DNA of 64,000 nucleotides from Sulfomarinibacter sp963733915. GTDB taxonomy: Bacteria > Acidobacteriota > Thermoanaerobaculia > Thermoanaerobaculales > Sulfomarinibacteraceae. Location of the stretch: assembly GCA_963733915.1 (NCBI GenBank), contig CAVTEP010000002.1:1-64000 (forward strand). Direction: 5' to 3'. Position numbers and translations under genes: made by a program. The first letter of the stretch is position 1. Each line of letters starts with the position of its first letter. Under the pieces are notes generated by a model. The model did no database searches and was not told the origin of the DNA. It worked only from the letters and a program-made list of their open reading frames with translations. Of this stretch, positions 9,204 through 17,409 are shown one piece after another.

Positions 9204-10718
9204 ATGAAGGTGAGTCACCTGTTGCTTGTGGCGGCGTTGGGCGTTTGTGGGTTGGCGTGCTCCGGTGGGAACGAGACGGCGGTGGTTGAGAAGGACACCA
9301 CCGCACCGGACGCCGCAACCGAACTCGAACCGATCGCGGTGGTGCCGCCCGAGCTGGTGGCGGAGTTGCTGGAGCCCTTTCACGGCGATTTCGCGGCACT
9401 GGTCGAGCGGCGCGCCATCAGGGCCCTCGTCGTCTACAACAAGACCAACTTTTTTCTCGACGGTGGCACCCAGCGAGGCATCACCGCCGAGTTCCTGCGG
9501 GAGTTCGAGACAGCCCTCAACAAGGAGCTCAAGCTCGGTTCGCGTCCGCTGCACGTGATGGCGATCCCGGTCGCCCGAGACCAGCTGATGCCGTTCCTCG
9601 CAGAGGGGCGCGGCGACATCGCCGCCGCCTCCCTCACGATCACCCCCGAACGGGCGGAAACGGTAGATTTCTCGATCCCGGGCTCCGACAACGTGAGCGA
9701 GGTCGTGGTCACCGGACCGGGCTCGCCGGCCATCGCGAGCCTCGACGACCTGGCCGGCAAGCAGGTCTTCATCCGCCTGTCCAGCAGTTATAAGGACAGC
9801 CTCGAACTGCTCAACACGGCCTTCCGGGAACGCGGTCTCGAGGAGATCGTCATCACCCCTGTCAGCGAGTACCTGGAGACCGAGGACCTCCTCGAGATGG
9901 TCAACGCCGGACTGATCGGGATCACCATCTCCGACGACTATCTGGCAGATTTTTGGGCCCAGGTGCTTCCGAACATCGTCGTGCACACCGACGTCGCGGT
10001 CCGCACCGGTCAGAAGATCGGGTGGGCGATCCGGCGTGATGCGACCGGTCTGAAGGCCGAGGTCGATCAGTTCGCAAAGGCGCATCGGTCCGGCACGCTG
10101 CTCGGCAACATGCTCCTCAAGCGCTACCTCCAGGACACGAAGTTCGTCAAGAACGCTCTCGCAGACGACGAGCGCCGCAAGCTCCAGGCGGTCGTCGACC
10201 TGTTCCGCAAGTACAGCGATCAATACGACTTCGACTACCTGATGGTGGCCGCCCAGGGCTATCAGGAGTCGGGACTGGACCAGAGCGTCGTCAGCCCGGT
10301 GGGCGCACTCGGCATCATGCAGGTGATGCCGACCACCGCGGCCGACAAGTCGGTCGGCATTCCCGATATCTCGACCCCCGAAAACAATATCCACGCCGGC
10401 ACCAAGTACCTCCGCTACGTCATCGACAACTTCTTTGACGACCCCGCCATCGATCAGGTCAACCGCACCCTCTTCGCTTTTGCCTCCTACAACGCGGGGC
10501 CGAACCGTATCCAACGGCTGCGCGGCGAGGCCGCGGGCATGGGATTCGACCCCAATATCTGGTTCGGCAACGTCGAGGTGGTCGTGGCCAAAAACGTGGG
10601 CCGCGAACCCGTGCAGTACGTCAGCAATATCTACAAGTACTACACGGTATACAGCATGTTGCACGATCAAAGAGAGATCAAGCAGGAGCTGAAGGCCGGG
10701 ATGAAGGCCGGGAACTGA
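9204..10718 (+). CDS. mltF: MltF-like membrane-bound lytic transglycosylase
   Basis: 504 residues. Lipoprotein signal peptide with lipobox-like CGLACSGG. Residues about 65-300 form a family-3 solute-binding-like domain (ITAEFLREFE, GRGDIAAASLTITPERA), and about 345-470 an SLT lytic transglycosylase domain: catalytic Glu in AAQGYQESGLD, then PVGALGIMQVMPTTA and ASYNAGPNRI. This domain order and the length match MltF, which cleaves peptidoglycan glycan strands from the outer-membrane side. ATG 9204 follows GGAGGGGCATC. It sits downstream of the barrel gene on the same strand (54-bp gap), perhaps co-transcribed. Confidence 0.9.
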   Translation: MKVSHLLLVAALGVCGLACSGGNETAVVEKDTTAPDAATELEPIAVVPPELVAELLEPFHGDFAALVERRAIRALVVYNKTNFFLDGGTQRGITAEFLREFETALNKELKLGSRPLHVMAIPVARDQLMPFLAEGRGDIAAASLTITPERAETVDFSIPGSDNVSEVVVTGPGSPAIASLDDLAGKQVFIRLSSSYKDSLELLNTAFRERGLEEIVITPVSEYLETEDLLEMVNAGLIGITISDDYLADFWAQVLPNIVVHTDVAVRTGQKIGWAIRRDATGLKAEVDQFAKAHRSGTLLGNMLLKRYLQDTKFVKNALADDERRKLQAVVDLFRKYSDQYDFDYLMVAAQGYQESGLDQSVVSPVGALGIMQVMPTTAADKSVGIPDISTPENNIHAGTKYLRYVIDNFFDDPAIDQVNRTLFAFASYNAGPNRIQRLRGEAAGMGFDPNIWFGNVEVVVAKNVGREPVQYVSNIYKYYTVYSMLHDQREIKQELKAGMKAGN

Positions 10719-10779
10719 TCGCCGTCAGTCAGCAGTGAAGGGATGCTTGCATCCATCGCGGACGGGCGCTTTCCCGGGA

Positions 10780-10803
10780 GCCGGCGATCGCGAGATCGCC
10801 GGC
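10780..10803. terminator. Strong hairpin between convergent genes
   Basis: GCCGGCGATC-GCGA-GATCGCCGGC: perfect 10-bp stem with a GNRA-type tetraloop, located between the ends of mltF (+) and the GNAT gene (-). A smaller hairpin GGATGC-TT-GCATCC is at 10741-10754. Neither has a clear T-run, so termination is inferred from position. Confidence 0.5.
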
Positions 10804-10834
10804 ATTATCGGCAGGGCGCCCGGCCGACAATGGC

Positions 10835-11458
10835 CTATCGGTGCCGGCGCCAGTCCGACGATTCGAATTGATACTCCATCTCCCGCCAAAGGTCGTCGAG
10901 CGGGCAGCGCAGGATGATGAGATCCTGCCATGTGCCGTCCTGGTCACGCACATGCTCCGGGATCAGGAACTCCTCGCTGAATCCGAGGCGCTTCATGATA
11001 CGGTGCGCCCCGATTTGTGGGCGCATGAGCCGCGCGACGATGCGGTCGACCCGGCACTGGGACGCCAGATGGAAGAGCTCGCGGGCGAGCAGGGTACCCA
11101 GGCCAAAACGCTGCCAGTCCCGCGACACGATCAGGCGTATCTCGGCAACGTTGTCCCCCCATCCGTGCCCTTCGAGCTCGAGGGCTCCGTCGGCCACGAT
11201 CTCATCGTCGTGCACCACGACCAATCTTTCGATCCGGCTCCGATCGAGCTCTTTCGTGCGACGTTCGACCAGGGTGCGACGCGTCACGTCCACCCGCAGG
11301 TATTTTCGATCTTCATCCGGCAGAGAGCAGAAGAACTCGTACGAACGTTCCACATCGTCCGGGCGCATGGTGCGCACGGTCACCTCGCGCCCGTCCCTCA
11401 ACGTGACCGTCCTCTCGACTGCTGCCACGGGCAGCGGCACGGCTGTCGTCACCCCCAT
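10835..11458 (-). CDS. GNAT family N-acetyltransferase
   Basis: 207 residues from ATG 11458, chosen because GGGGGA precedes it. Fold features of GNAT: an early VTLRDGREVTVRTMRPDD strand/helix start, a central IRLIVSRDWQRFGLGTLLAREL segment containing the Q/R-x-x-G-x-G/A acetyl-CoA loop, and a late RIMKRLGFSEEF motif. This subgroup (start like the C-terminal domains of protein acetyltransferases) may modify proteins, but the acceptor cannot be told from sequence. Convergent with mltF. Confidence 0.85.
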   Translation of the reverse strand: MGVTTAVPLPVAAVERTVTLRDGREVTVRTMRPDDVERSYEFFCSLPDEDRKYLRVDVTRRTLVERRTKELDRSRIERLVVVHDDEIVADGALELEGHGWGDNVAEIRLIVSRDWQRFGLGTLLARELFHLASQCRVDRIVARLMRPQIGAHRIMKRLGFSEEFLIPEHVRDQDGTWQDLIILRCPLDDLWREMEYQFESSDWRRHR

Positions 11459-11642
11459 GTTTTCCCCCTTTTCGCCACGGCATCGCCCGCGCGGGCGGAG
11501 CTTCAACCCAGCCGTGAGCTTCTGATAACTGGATGTCCTGTCCTACAAGATGCAGCCGCGTCCCGAAAAATGCCAGTTACTGAGACGCAGGATCCGAATC
11601 ACAAAAGACCCCGGGTCACCGCTCAGTCGGCAGAGGAGGATC

Positions 11643-12695
11643 TCAGCCCTGGTCCCGGCTGCGCAACGGGTACGTCTGATAATGCTCGAACCATATCTGA
11701 AACTCGTCAACCACGTCCTCGTATCTGCGCTTGATGGTGTGGTACATCTGCGCGTTGCGGATCGACAACGCGCACTGCTCACCGATCACCATCACGAGCT
11801 CGATTTCTTCGTCGGAGAAGGGGTAGGGGTTGTGTGTGTAGATCGAAAGGACGCCGATCGCCTCTTGGCGGCTCATCAGAGGGACAAAGAGCGCAGAGGA
11901 GATCTTCTCCCGCGCGACCTCGTCCCGGTGGCGGATGCGCGGGTCGGCACGGGCGTCGAGAATCGACACGCAGTGGCCCTTGAGTGCCTCGGCCACCGCC
12001 TCGCCCGGGTCCTTTGACGCGGTATCGAGGTACTGGCGGCTCAACCCATAAGCCGCCCGCAGATCAAGTTTGCCGTTACGATCGCGGAGGCGAATCGTAC
12101 ACCCCCTGACGCGAAGGCTCTCGCACACCACTCTCACAATCGACTCCAGGACCTCGTTCAGATCGAGTGATGTTCGCACTGCGGCGTTCACATCGCCGAG
12201 GATGTCGTGAAACATGGCCTGCGTAATGGCGCTGGTCGAGAACGCGGCCAGGGTTTCGATCAGCCGCAGCTCCTGTTCACTGAACTCGCGCTTGGACCCG
12301 GTTGACAGCCGCATGACGCCGATCACCTGTCCACGCGTGCGCAGCGGAACGGTAAGGAGCGACACGATTCCTTCCTCGACGTGTTCCTTCGGGTACTGGA
12401 TGCGCGGGTCGTTGGCGACGTCATCCACCATCACGGTCTTTCCCCTGAGCGCTTCGCCGACGCTCTTCTCGGCGTCGACCGGCCCCTTGGTGATGAATTT
12501 GTCACTGAGACCGTACGACGCGAGTCCTTCGAGATCCTGCTGGTCACGGCTCAAGATCCGAAAGTGACACCCCTTGAGTTCGAGATGTTCAACGATCGCC
12601 CGCGCCACCCGTTCGAGCTTTTCTTCGGCCTTGAGAGAGGAGTTGAAGGCGTCACCGACCTTTTCGAAGATCTCGACACATTTGATGCACTCCAT
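11643..12695 (-). CDS. Tandem GAF-domain protein
   Basis: 350 residues from ATG 12695 (MECIKCVEIF); longer in-frame starts exist but the region upstream of 12695 is not conserved-looking. Two GAF domains (about residues 25-170 and 185-330), each with the LKGCHFRILS/VRGCTIRLRD strand, a DDVANDPRIQYP/ILDARADPRIRH turn and SLLTVPLRTRGQVIGV/SALFVPLMSRQEAIGV. There is no output domain, so it would sense a small ligand or redox/gas signal and act through a partner. The N-terminal C-x2-C could bind metal. It follows the redox operon on the same strand after 160 bp and might be its last gene, which would give the operon a sensory accessory. Confidence 0.75.
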   Translation of the reverse strand: MECIKCVEIFEKVGDAFNSSLKAEEKLERVARAIVEHLELKGCHFRILSRDQQDLEGLASYGLSDKFITKGPVDAEKSVGEALRGKTVMVDDVANDPRIQYPKEHVEEGIVSLLTVPLRTRGQVIGVMRLSTGSKREFSEQELRLIETLAAFSTSAITQAMFHDILGDVNAAVRTSLDLNEVLESIVRVVCESLRVRGCTIRLRDRNGKLDLRAAYGLSRQYLDTASKDPGEAVAEALKGHCVSILDARADPRIRHRDEVAREKISSALFVPLMSRQEAIGVLSIYTHNPYPFSDEEIELVMVIGEQCALSIRNAQMYHTIKRRYEDVVDEFQIWFEHYQTYPLRSRDQG

Positions 12696-12854
12696 GGTCA
12701 CATCCAATCCGATTCGCAGTATTGATCCCTGCGATATCCGAGATGGTGAACAGATACTCTGATATCGAATGTAGGGCCTGGCGGTGATTCCTTCAACTCC
12801 ACGACCACAGATCACGCAGGTCGCAAAGGCCACGGCGTTGCCCAGGCAGGAGCC

Positions 12855-14039
12855 CTACACCGAGTCTGCCAACAGCTCGCAGACGTCCTTGACCTCGAGC
12901 GCGAGGTCCATGGTCTTGACCGAGTCCTCGAACATCTGCAGGCAGTACGGGCAGGCCACCGCGAGGATGTCGGCGCCGGTGGCGGCGGCCTGGGCGACGC
13001 GGATGTCCGACAGCCGCTCGCCCTTGGCGCGCTCGATCCACATCCCGCCCGAGCCGCCGCCGCAACACAGGCTGTACTCGCGCGAGTAGTGCGGGATCTC
13101 CAGGAGCTCGAGATCGGGGATCGCCTGCAGGACCGCCCGCGGTTCGTCGTAGACGCCGCTTGCCCGGCCGAGGGTACAGGGGTCGTGGTAGACGACCTTC
13201 TTGCCCAGAGGCTTTGACGGGGTCAGGCGCTGTTCGTTGATCAGACCGGCAAAGAGCTGGGTCTGGTGGACCGGCTGGAAGGTGGCATCGAACTCGGAGT
13301 ACTCCTTCTTGAAGGTCAGAAGACAGTGCGGCGAGGTGCAGACGCTCTTGCGGACGCCGGCCTCTGCGTAGACGGAAGCGTTGGCGCCCGCCACCTCCTG
13401 GAAGACCTCCTCGGCGCCGACCCGGCGGATCGCCTCGCCGCAGCAGGACTCGGCGTCGCCGAGGATGCCGAAGGTCACGCCGGCGGTCCTGAGCACGTTG
13501 ACCGTGGCCGCGGCCACCTTTTTGGCGCGTGGGTCGTAGGCCGGCGTGCAGCACGGCGAGTAGAGATAGTCCATGTCGGGGGTGAAAGCCTGGACCTCGA
13601 GCGACTCGGCCCACTGGCCGCGGTTTTCCCGCGGCTCACCGAAGGGGTTGCCCGAGCTCGCGATACGGCCGACCGAGTCGGCGAGCTGCGACGGGTAGGA
13701 ACCATACTCGACCAGGATGCGGCGGATGCCGCGCATGATCGTGGGCATCGAGACGTCGTGCGGGCACCAGGTACTGCACGACTCGCAACCCACGCAGCGG
13801 TAGACCTCTTCGACCTCGCGTTCGATCTGCTCGGTGTCTTCGGAGGTCATGATGGCCCCGAACTTGACCGACTGCGGGGTGCGGTAGACCGGGAAGAGCA
13901 CGGTCTCCACGTGCGACCACGGGCAGACCGCCATGCACTTGCCGCACTGGTAGCACTTGTAGGCGTCGGTCGCACCCATGTCGAGGATGGCGTCGCGGAT
14001 GTCCCAATCAGGTCTGACTCTGGCGTCCATCGCCGTCAC
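12855..14039 (-). CDS. HdrD-like iron-sulfur protein (two 4Fe-4S plus two CCG domains)
   Basis: 394 residues. Two N-terminal ferredoxin motifs (CYQCGKCMAVCPW near 29 and CVGCESCSTWCPH near 81) and two cysteine-rich CCG domains (SPCCTPAY with ESCCGEAI, then DPCTLG, CCGGGSGG, CPYCLQMF). This HdrC+HdrB-type arrangement is the HdrD form seen in heterodisulfide reductases and in many membrane or cytoplasmic redox complexes; CCG domains hold the unusual 4Fe-4S clusters that handle thiols/disulfides. It lies 20 bp downstream of flxA and is the last clearly redox gene of the locus. The locus already has separate HdrB and HdrC, so this may serve a different thiol substrate or membrane partner. Confidence 0.85.
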   Translation of the reverse strand: MTAMDARVRPDWDIRDAILDMGATDAYKCYQCGKCMAVCPWSHVETVLFPVYRTPQSVKFGAIMTSEDTEQIEREVEEVYRCVGCESCSTWCPHDVSMPTIMRGIRRILVEYGSYPSQLADSVGRIASSGNPFGEPRENRGQWAESLEVQAFTPDMDYLYSPCCTPAYDPRAKKVAAATVNVLRTAGVTFGILGDAESCCGEAIRRVGAEEVFQEVAGANASVYAEAGVRKSVCTSPHCLLTFKKEYSEFDATFQPVHQTQLFAGLINEQRLTPSKPLGKKVVYHDPCTLGRASGVYDEPRAVLQAIPDLELLEIPHYSREYSLCCGGGSGGMWIERAKGERLSDIRVAQAAATGADILAVACPYCLQMFEDSVKTMDLALEVKDVCELLADSV

Positions 14040-14058
14040 GCTCCGATCTTGGCGTTCA

Positions 14059-14937
14059 TCAGTAGTCCTTCGGCAGCTCGTTGAGCTCCGCCCAGGTGAC
14101 CACCGGCCCGTCCTTGCACACCGAAAAGGGCCCCACGTAGCAGCGCCCGCAGTGGCCGATGCCGCACTTCATCTTGTTCTCGAGGGTGGTCACCACCTGA
14201 TCCGGCTGGTAGCCGGTCTTGCCCAGGCTCAGGAACAGATAGTGGAGCATCACCGGCGGCCCGCAGGCGATGACGATCCGGTTGGTGGGATCGAGAGCGA
14301 GCTTTTCGAAGACGTTCGGCAGCAGCCCGACCTCGCCATCCCAACCCTCACCCTCGCCACCGGGATCGACCGTGCGCACCACCCGCACCCCCTCGACCTC
14401 CTGCCAGCCCGGCATCTCTTCCTTGTAGACCATGTCGCCGACGGTGCGCGCTCCGTTGAGGATCACGATCTCGCCAAACTCGGCCTTGCGGTCGAGGGCC
14501 GCCAGCATCGCCGACCGCAGGGCCGCCATGCCGATCCCGCCGCCGATGAAAATGAGGCCCTTGCCGCGCCAGTCGTCGAGCGGAAAGTGGTTGCCGTAGG
14601 GGCCGCGGAAGCCGATGGTCTGGCCCTCGGACATCGCGCGCAGCGCGTTCGTGACCTTGCCGATCGCGCGGAAGGTGCACTCGATGGTCGGGGGCTCGGC
14701 ACCGCCGTTGGGGTGCCACGGCTTGTTGGCGATGGCGAAGACCGACTCGCCGGCGCCGAAGACCGTGAACTGTCCGAACTGGCCCGGCTGCCAACCACCA
14801 AACTCGCTCGCCTCGGCGTCGTCTATAAACTGCAGTCTGAGCGTGCGGACATCGCGGGTTTCGTCCGAGAACCCGGCGATGCGCATCAGGTTCGGGTGGT
14901 AGGGGTTGAGGGAGATCTCAGCGAGCTGCATCTGCAC
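14059..14937 (-). CDS. flxA: FlxA-like FAD/NAD(P)-binding oxidoreductase with 2Fe-2S
   Basis: 292 residues. Ferredoxin-NADP reductase fold: an FAD domain (QPGQFGQFTVFG, RGPYGNHFP), an NAD domain (GLIFIGGGIGMAALRS, IACGPPVMLHYL), and a C-terminal 2Fe-2S motif in CGIGHCGRC...VC like PyrK/HydG-type electron-transfer subunits. In FlxABCD-HdrABC complexes this subunit oxidises NADH (or reduces NAD+) and passes electrons on. The GTG at 14937 and the ATG at 14931 are both possible; the gene overlaps the end of flxB by 20 bp at most, showing translational coupling. Confidence 0.88.
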   Translation of the reverse strand: MQMQLAEISLNPYHPNLMRIAGFSDETRDVRTLRLQFIDDAEASEFGGWQPGQFGQFTVFGAGESVFAIANKPWHPNGGAEPPTIECTFRAIGKVTNALRAMSEGQTIGFRGPYGNHFPLDDWRGKGLIFIGGGIGMAALRSAMLAALDRKAEFGEIVILNGARTVGDMVYKEEMPGWQEVEGVRVVRTVDPGGEGEGWDGEVGLLPNVFEKLALDPTNRIVIACGPPVMLHYLFLSLGKTGYQPDQVVTTLENKMKCGIGHCGRCYVGPFSVCKDGPVVTWAELNELPKDY

Positions 14938-15982
14938 CCTCCTCCTGGATGGCGGTGGCTGCCGCGGTCACGATCTCGGCGATGTCGAGCCCCGCCGGAC
15001 ACAGGGCGACGCAGCGGCCGCAGCCGACGCATCGGAAGTGATCCTCGCCCTCGCCGGTGAACGAGAATTTGTGCAGCACGCGCTGCCGGTAGCGCTCGCC
15101 GCGGGTTGCGCGCGGGTTGTGGCCCGAGGCGTGGAGGGTGAAGAGCCCGAAGGTGCAGGCGTCCCACGACCGGCACTGCTCGCCGCACCAGGCGTTGGCG
15201 TCGTGGTTCATGTCGAAGCACGAGCAGGACGGACAGACGTAGGCGCAGATGCTGCAGCCGAGGCAGTGCTCGGCGAGCCGGTCCCAGGATGGGCTTTCGA
15301 AGCCCGTCTCGAGGATCTCGGACCACTCGTGCTGAATGGGCTGGCGGGCGATCTGTTCGGCGACCGTCTTCTCGAGCTTGGCGGCCCGGACGAGCTCCTT
15401 CTTCCCCGCCTCGCTCCATGATCCGGAGACCGTGCCCGCGAGCGCCTCGCCCTTGTCGGTGAGCACGGTCAGCAGCCACCCCTCGTCGAGGGGTACGAGC
15501 TGCGCATCGCTGGCCTCCTCTCCCACCGGCGAGCCGCCGACGGCGGTGCAGAAGCACTCCGGGTCGGCCGCCGCACAGCCTGCGGTCACGACCGTCGTGG
15601 CTTCGCGACGCGCCGCGTAGAGCGGATCCTTGCGTCCGCTGAGAAAGATCTCGTCGAGCCGCGCCAGGCCAGCGGCGTCACAGCTGCGAACACCGAACAG
15701 GACTTGCGGCCGCTCCGGTCCGGCCGGGTCCTCGATCACCACGGACTCGCCCTTGAAGGTGTAACGGTAGAGCGCCTCCGAGCGCGGAAAGAGGAACTCC
15801 TTGGGCGACCACCGGGTCTTACCGCGGGGCTCGACGACGGCGTGCTCGGCGGCGGCGATGGGCCGGAACAGGGTCATCCCGTCCTCCGCGACCGGCGCCA
15901 CCACCGTTCGTTCGCCGTCGATCAGGCCCTGCAGCCAGGCCCGCATTTCGGTCTCGCTCAGCACCCACGCCATGCGGTCCAT
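14918..15982 (-). CDS. flxB: FlxB-like iron-sulfur protein
   Basis: 354 residues from ATG 15982 with GAGGAG upstream. The N-terminal region (GMTLFRPI, FGVRSCDAAGL, PECFCTAVGG) resembles the AsrA/hydrogenase-beta-like domain. The C-terminal third has two ferredoxin motifs, HCLGCSICAYVCPSCSC and FRCVGCGRCVALCPAG. In the Flx module this subunit links the NAD(H)-reacting FlxA to the Hdr part. Tight spacing to the FlxD-FlxC fusion (10 bp) and overlap with flxA place it in one transcript. Confidence 0.85.
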   Translation of the reverse strand: MDRMAWVLSETEMRAWLQGLIDGERTVVAPVAEDGMTLFRPIAAAEHAVVEPRGKTRWSPKEFLFPRSEALYRYTFKGESVVIEDPAGPERPQVLFGVRSCDAAGLARLDEIFLSGRKDPLYAARREATTVVTAGCAAADPECFCTAVGGSPVGEEASDAQLVPLDEGWLLTVLTDKGEALAGTVSGSWSEAGKKELVRAAKLEKTVAEQIARQPIQHEWSEILETGFESPSWDRLAEHCLGCSICAYVCPSCSCFDMNHDANAWCGEQCRSWDACTFGLFTLHASGHNPRATRGERYRQRVLHKFSFTGEGEDHFRCVGCGRCVALCPAGLDIAEIVTAAATAIQEEGADAAR

Positions 15983-15992
15983 CAGGCACTCC

Positions 15993-17409
15993 TCACAGGA
16001 TGAACTCCTCTGCATCTTCCATCCGGAAGTCGACCAGCGCCGACTTGTGCTCGGGGTCGAGCCCGGCGGCGCCGAACTGGCGCTCGACCTCGAGCGCCAG
16101 CTTGCGGTTGATGAGATCGAGGCGGATATCGGCCGGGCACACCCTGGCGCACTCATCGCAGCCTGAACAGCGGCCGGCGAGGTGGATGGCACGAATCACG
16201 TTCCAGGCGCTGTTGCCACGCTCGTCGATCGCGGTCGGCACCCACTGCGGGCGGTGCTTGTCGGCGATGCACGAGGAGCAGTAGCAGAGCGGACACACCG
16301 CCCGGCACGCGTAGCAGCGCAGGCATCGACCGAACTGGCGCTGCCAGAACCGCCAACGCTCGTCGGCGGGCAGCGACTCGAGGTGAGCGATCTGGCGGTC
16401 GCGCGCGTCCTCGGATCTCGGCCGGGGCGTCCGACGGATCGGCGCAGCTCTCGCGGACGCCGTCCACGGTCACCACCAGGTCGCAGACCGGGTGCGGCGC
16501 GCCTGAGCACGACAGACACTTGTCGGCGAGCGCGTCGCCGGAACCCACACCCTGGCACTGGACGCCGATGAGCCGGACCTGGTCGCGGCTGATCTGGCCC
16601 TCGCGGATGAGCCCGGTGACCGCACCGAGATCGCAGGTCTTGACCACCAGCGCGACCTTGTCGGCCTTTTCGAGCGCCGTCTTCGCATAGGCGACGAGGT
16701 TGTTGACGCAACCGGGGCCCCAGTCGAGCTGCTTACAGTCGGCCGCGGTGCTGACCATGGCCGGCACCATGCGTCCCGGCAGCGAGCCGGCCCGGTAGCC
16801 CACCACCAGACCGACGCGTTGGTTGTTCAAGAGCTCCGATGCGGCCGAACGCAGGTTGGTGCGTAGCGCCTCGGTCTCGGCCGCGGACAGCCCCTCCGGG
16901 CCGTCGCCCTCCATCGCCGGGAGTTCGGGGCCGTCCCAGGCGTCAGCCGGCGTGAGGCGCGGCAGTGGACCCGCCTCGGTGACCGCCGCGGTGACGTCCT
17001 TGACCACCCGTGCCCATTTGTGGCCTTCGGCAGCCGACACCCACGCGAAATGCAGGCGCTTGAGATCGACGCCGAGAAAGTCCAGCAGCGAGCGGAAGAT
17101 GGTAAAACGGCGGCGCGCCACCAGATTGCCCTGCACGTAGTGGCAGTCGCCGGGGTGGCAGCCCGACACCAGGACCCCGTCGGCCCCCTGCTCGAAGGCG
17201 CGAAGGATCATCAGCGGGCTCATGCGTCCCGTACACGGGAACCGCACCATGCGTACGGACGCCGGGTACTCGAGACGGGTGGTCCCGGCCATGTCGGCGC
17301 CGGCGTAGGTGCACCAGTTGCAGACCAGGGCCACGATCTGGGGCTGCCAGCCGTCGGGGACAGCGGCTGCGCCCGGGCGTTGGACAGCGCTCGTTTGGGC
17401 GTCGCTCAT
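15993..17409 (-). pseudogene. FlxD-FlxC (MvhD + iron-sulfur) fusion, single frameshift
   Basis: From ATG 17409 the first 150 residues are an MvhD-type domain (VALVCNWCTYAGADMAG, FPCTGRMSPL, SGCHPGDCHY), followed by a domain with LLNNQRVGLVVGYR, LDWGPGCVNNLV and VVKTCDLGAVTGLI. After DPSDAPAEIR the frame is lost near 16413; removing one C restores EDARDRQIAHLESLPADERW, then CLRCYACRAVCPLCYCSSC and CSGCDECARVCPADIRLD down to 15993. The corrected length is exactly 472 codons. FlxD and FlxC are usually separate; here they are fused. A single extra base inside otherwise perfect sequence is most likely a consensus error. The start overlaps the hdrA stop (ATGA). Confidence 0.82.
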
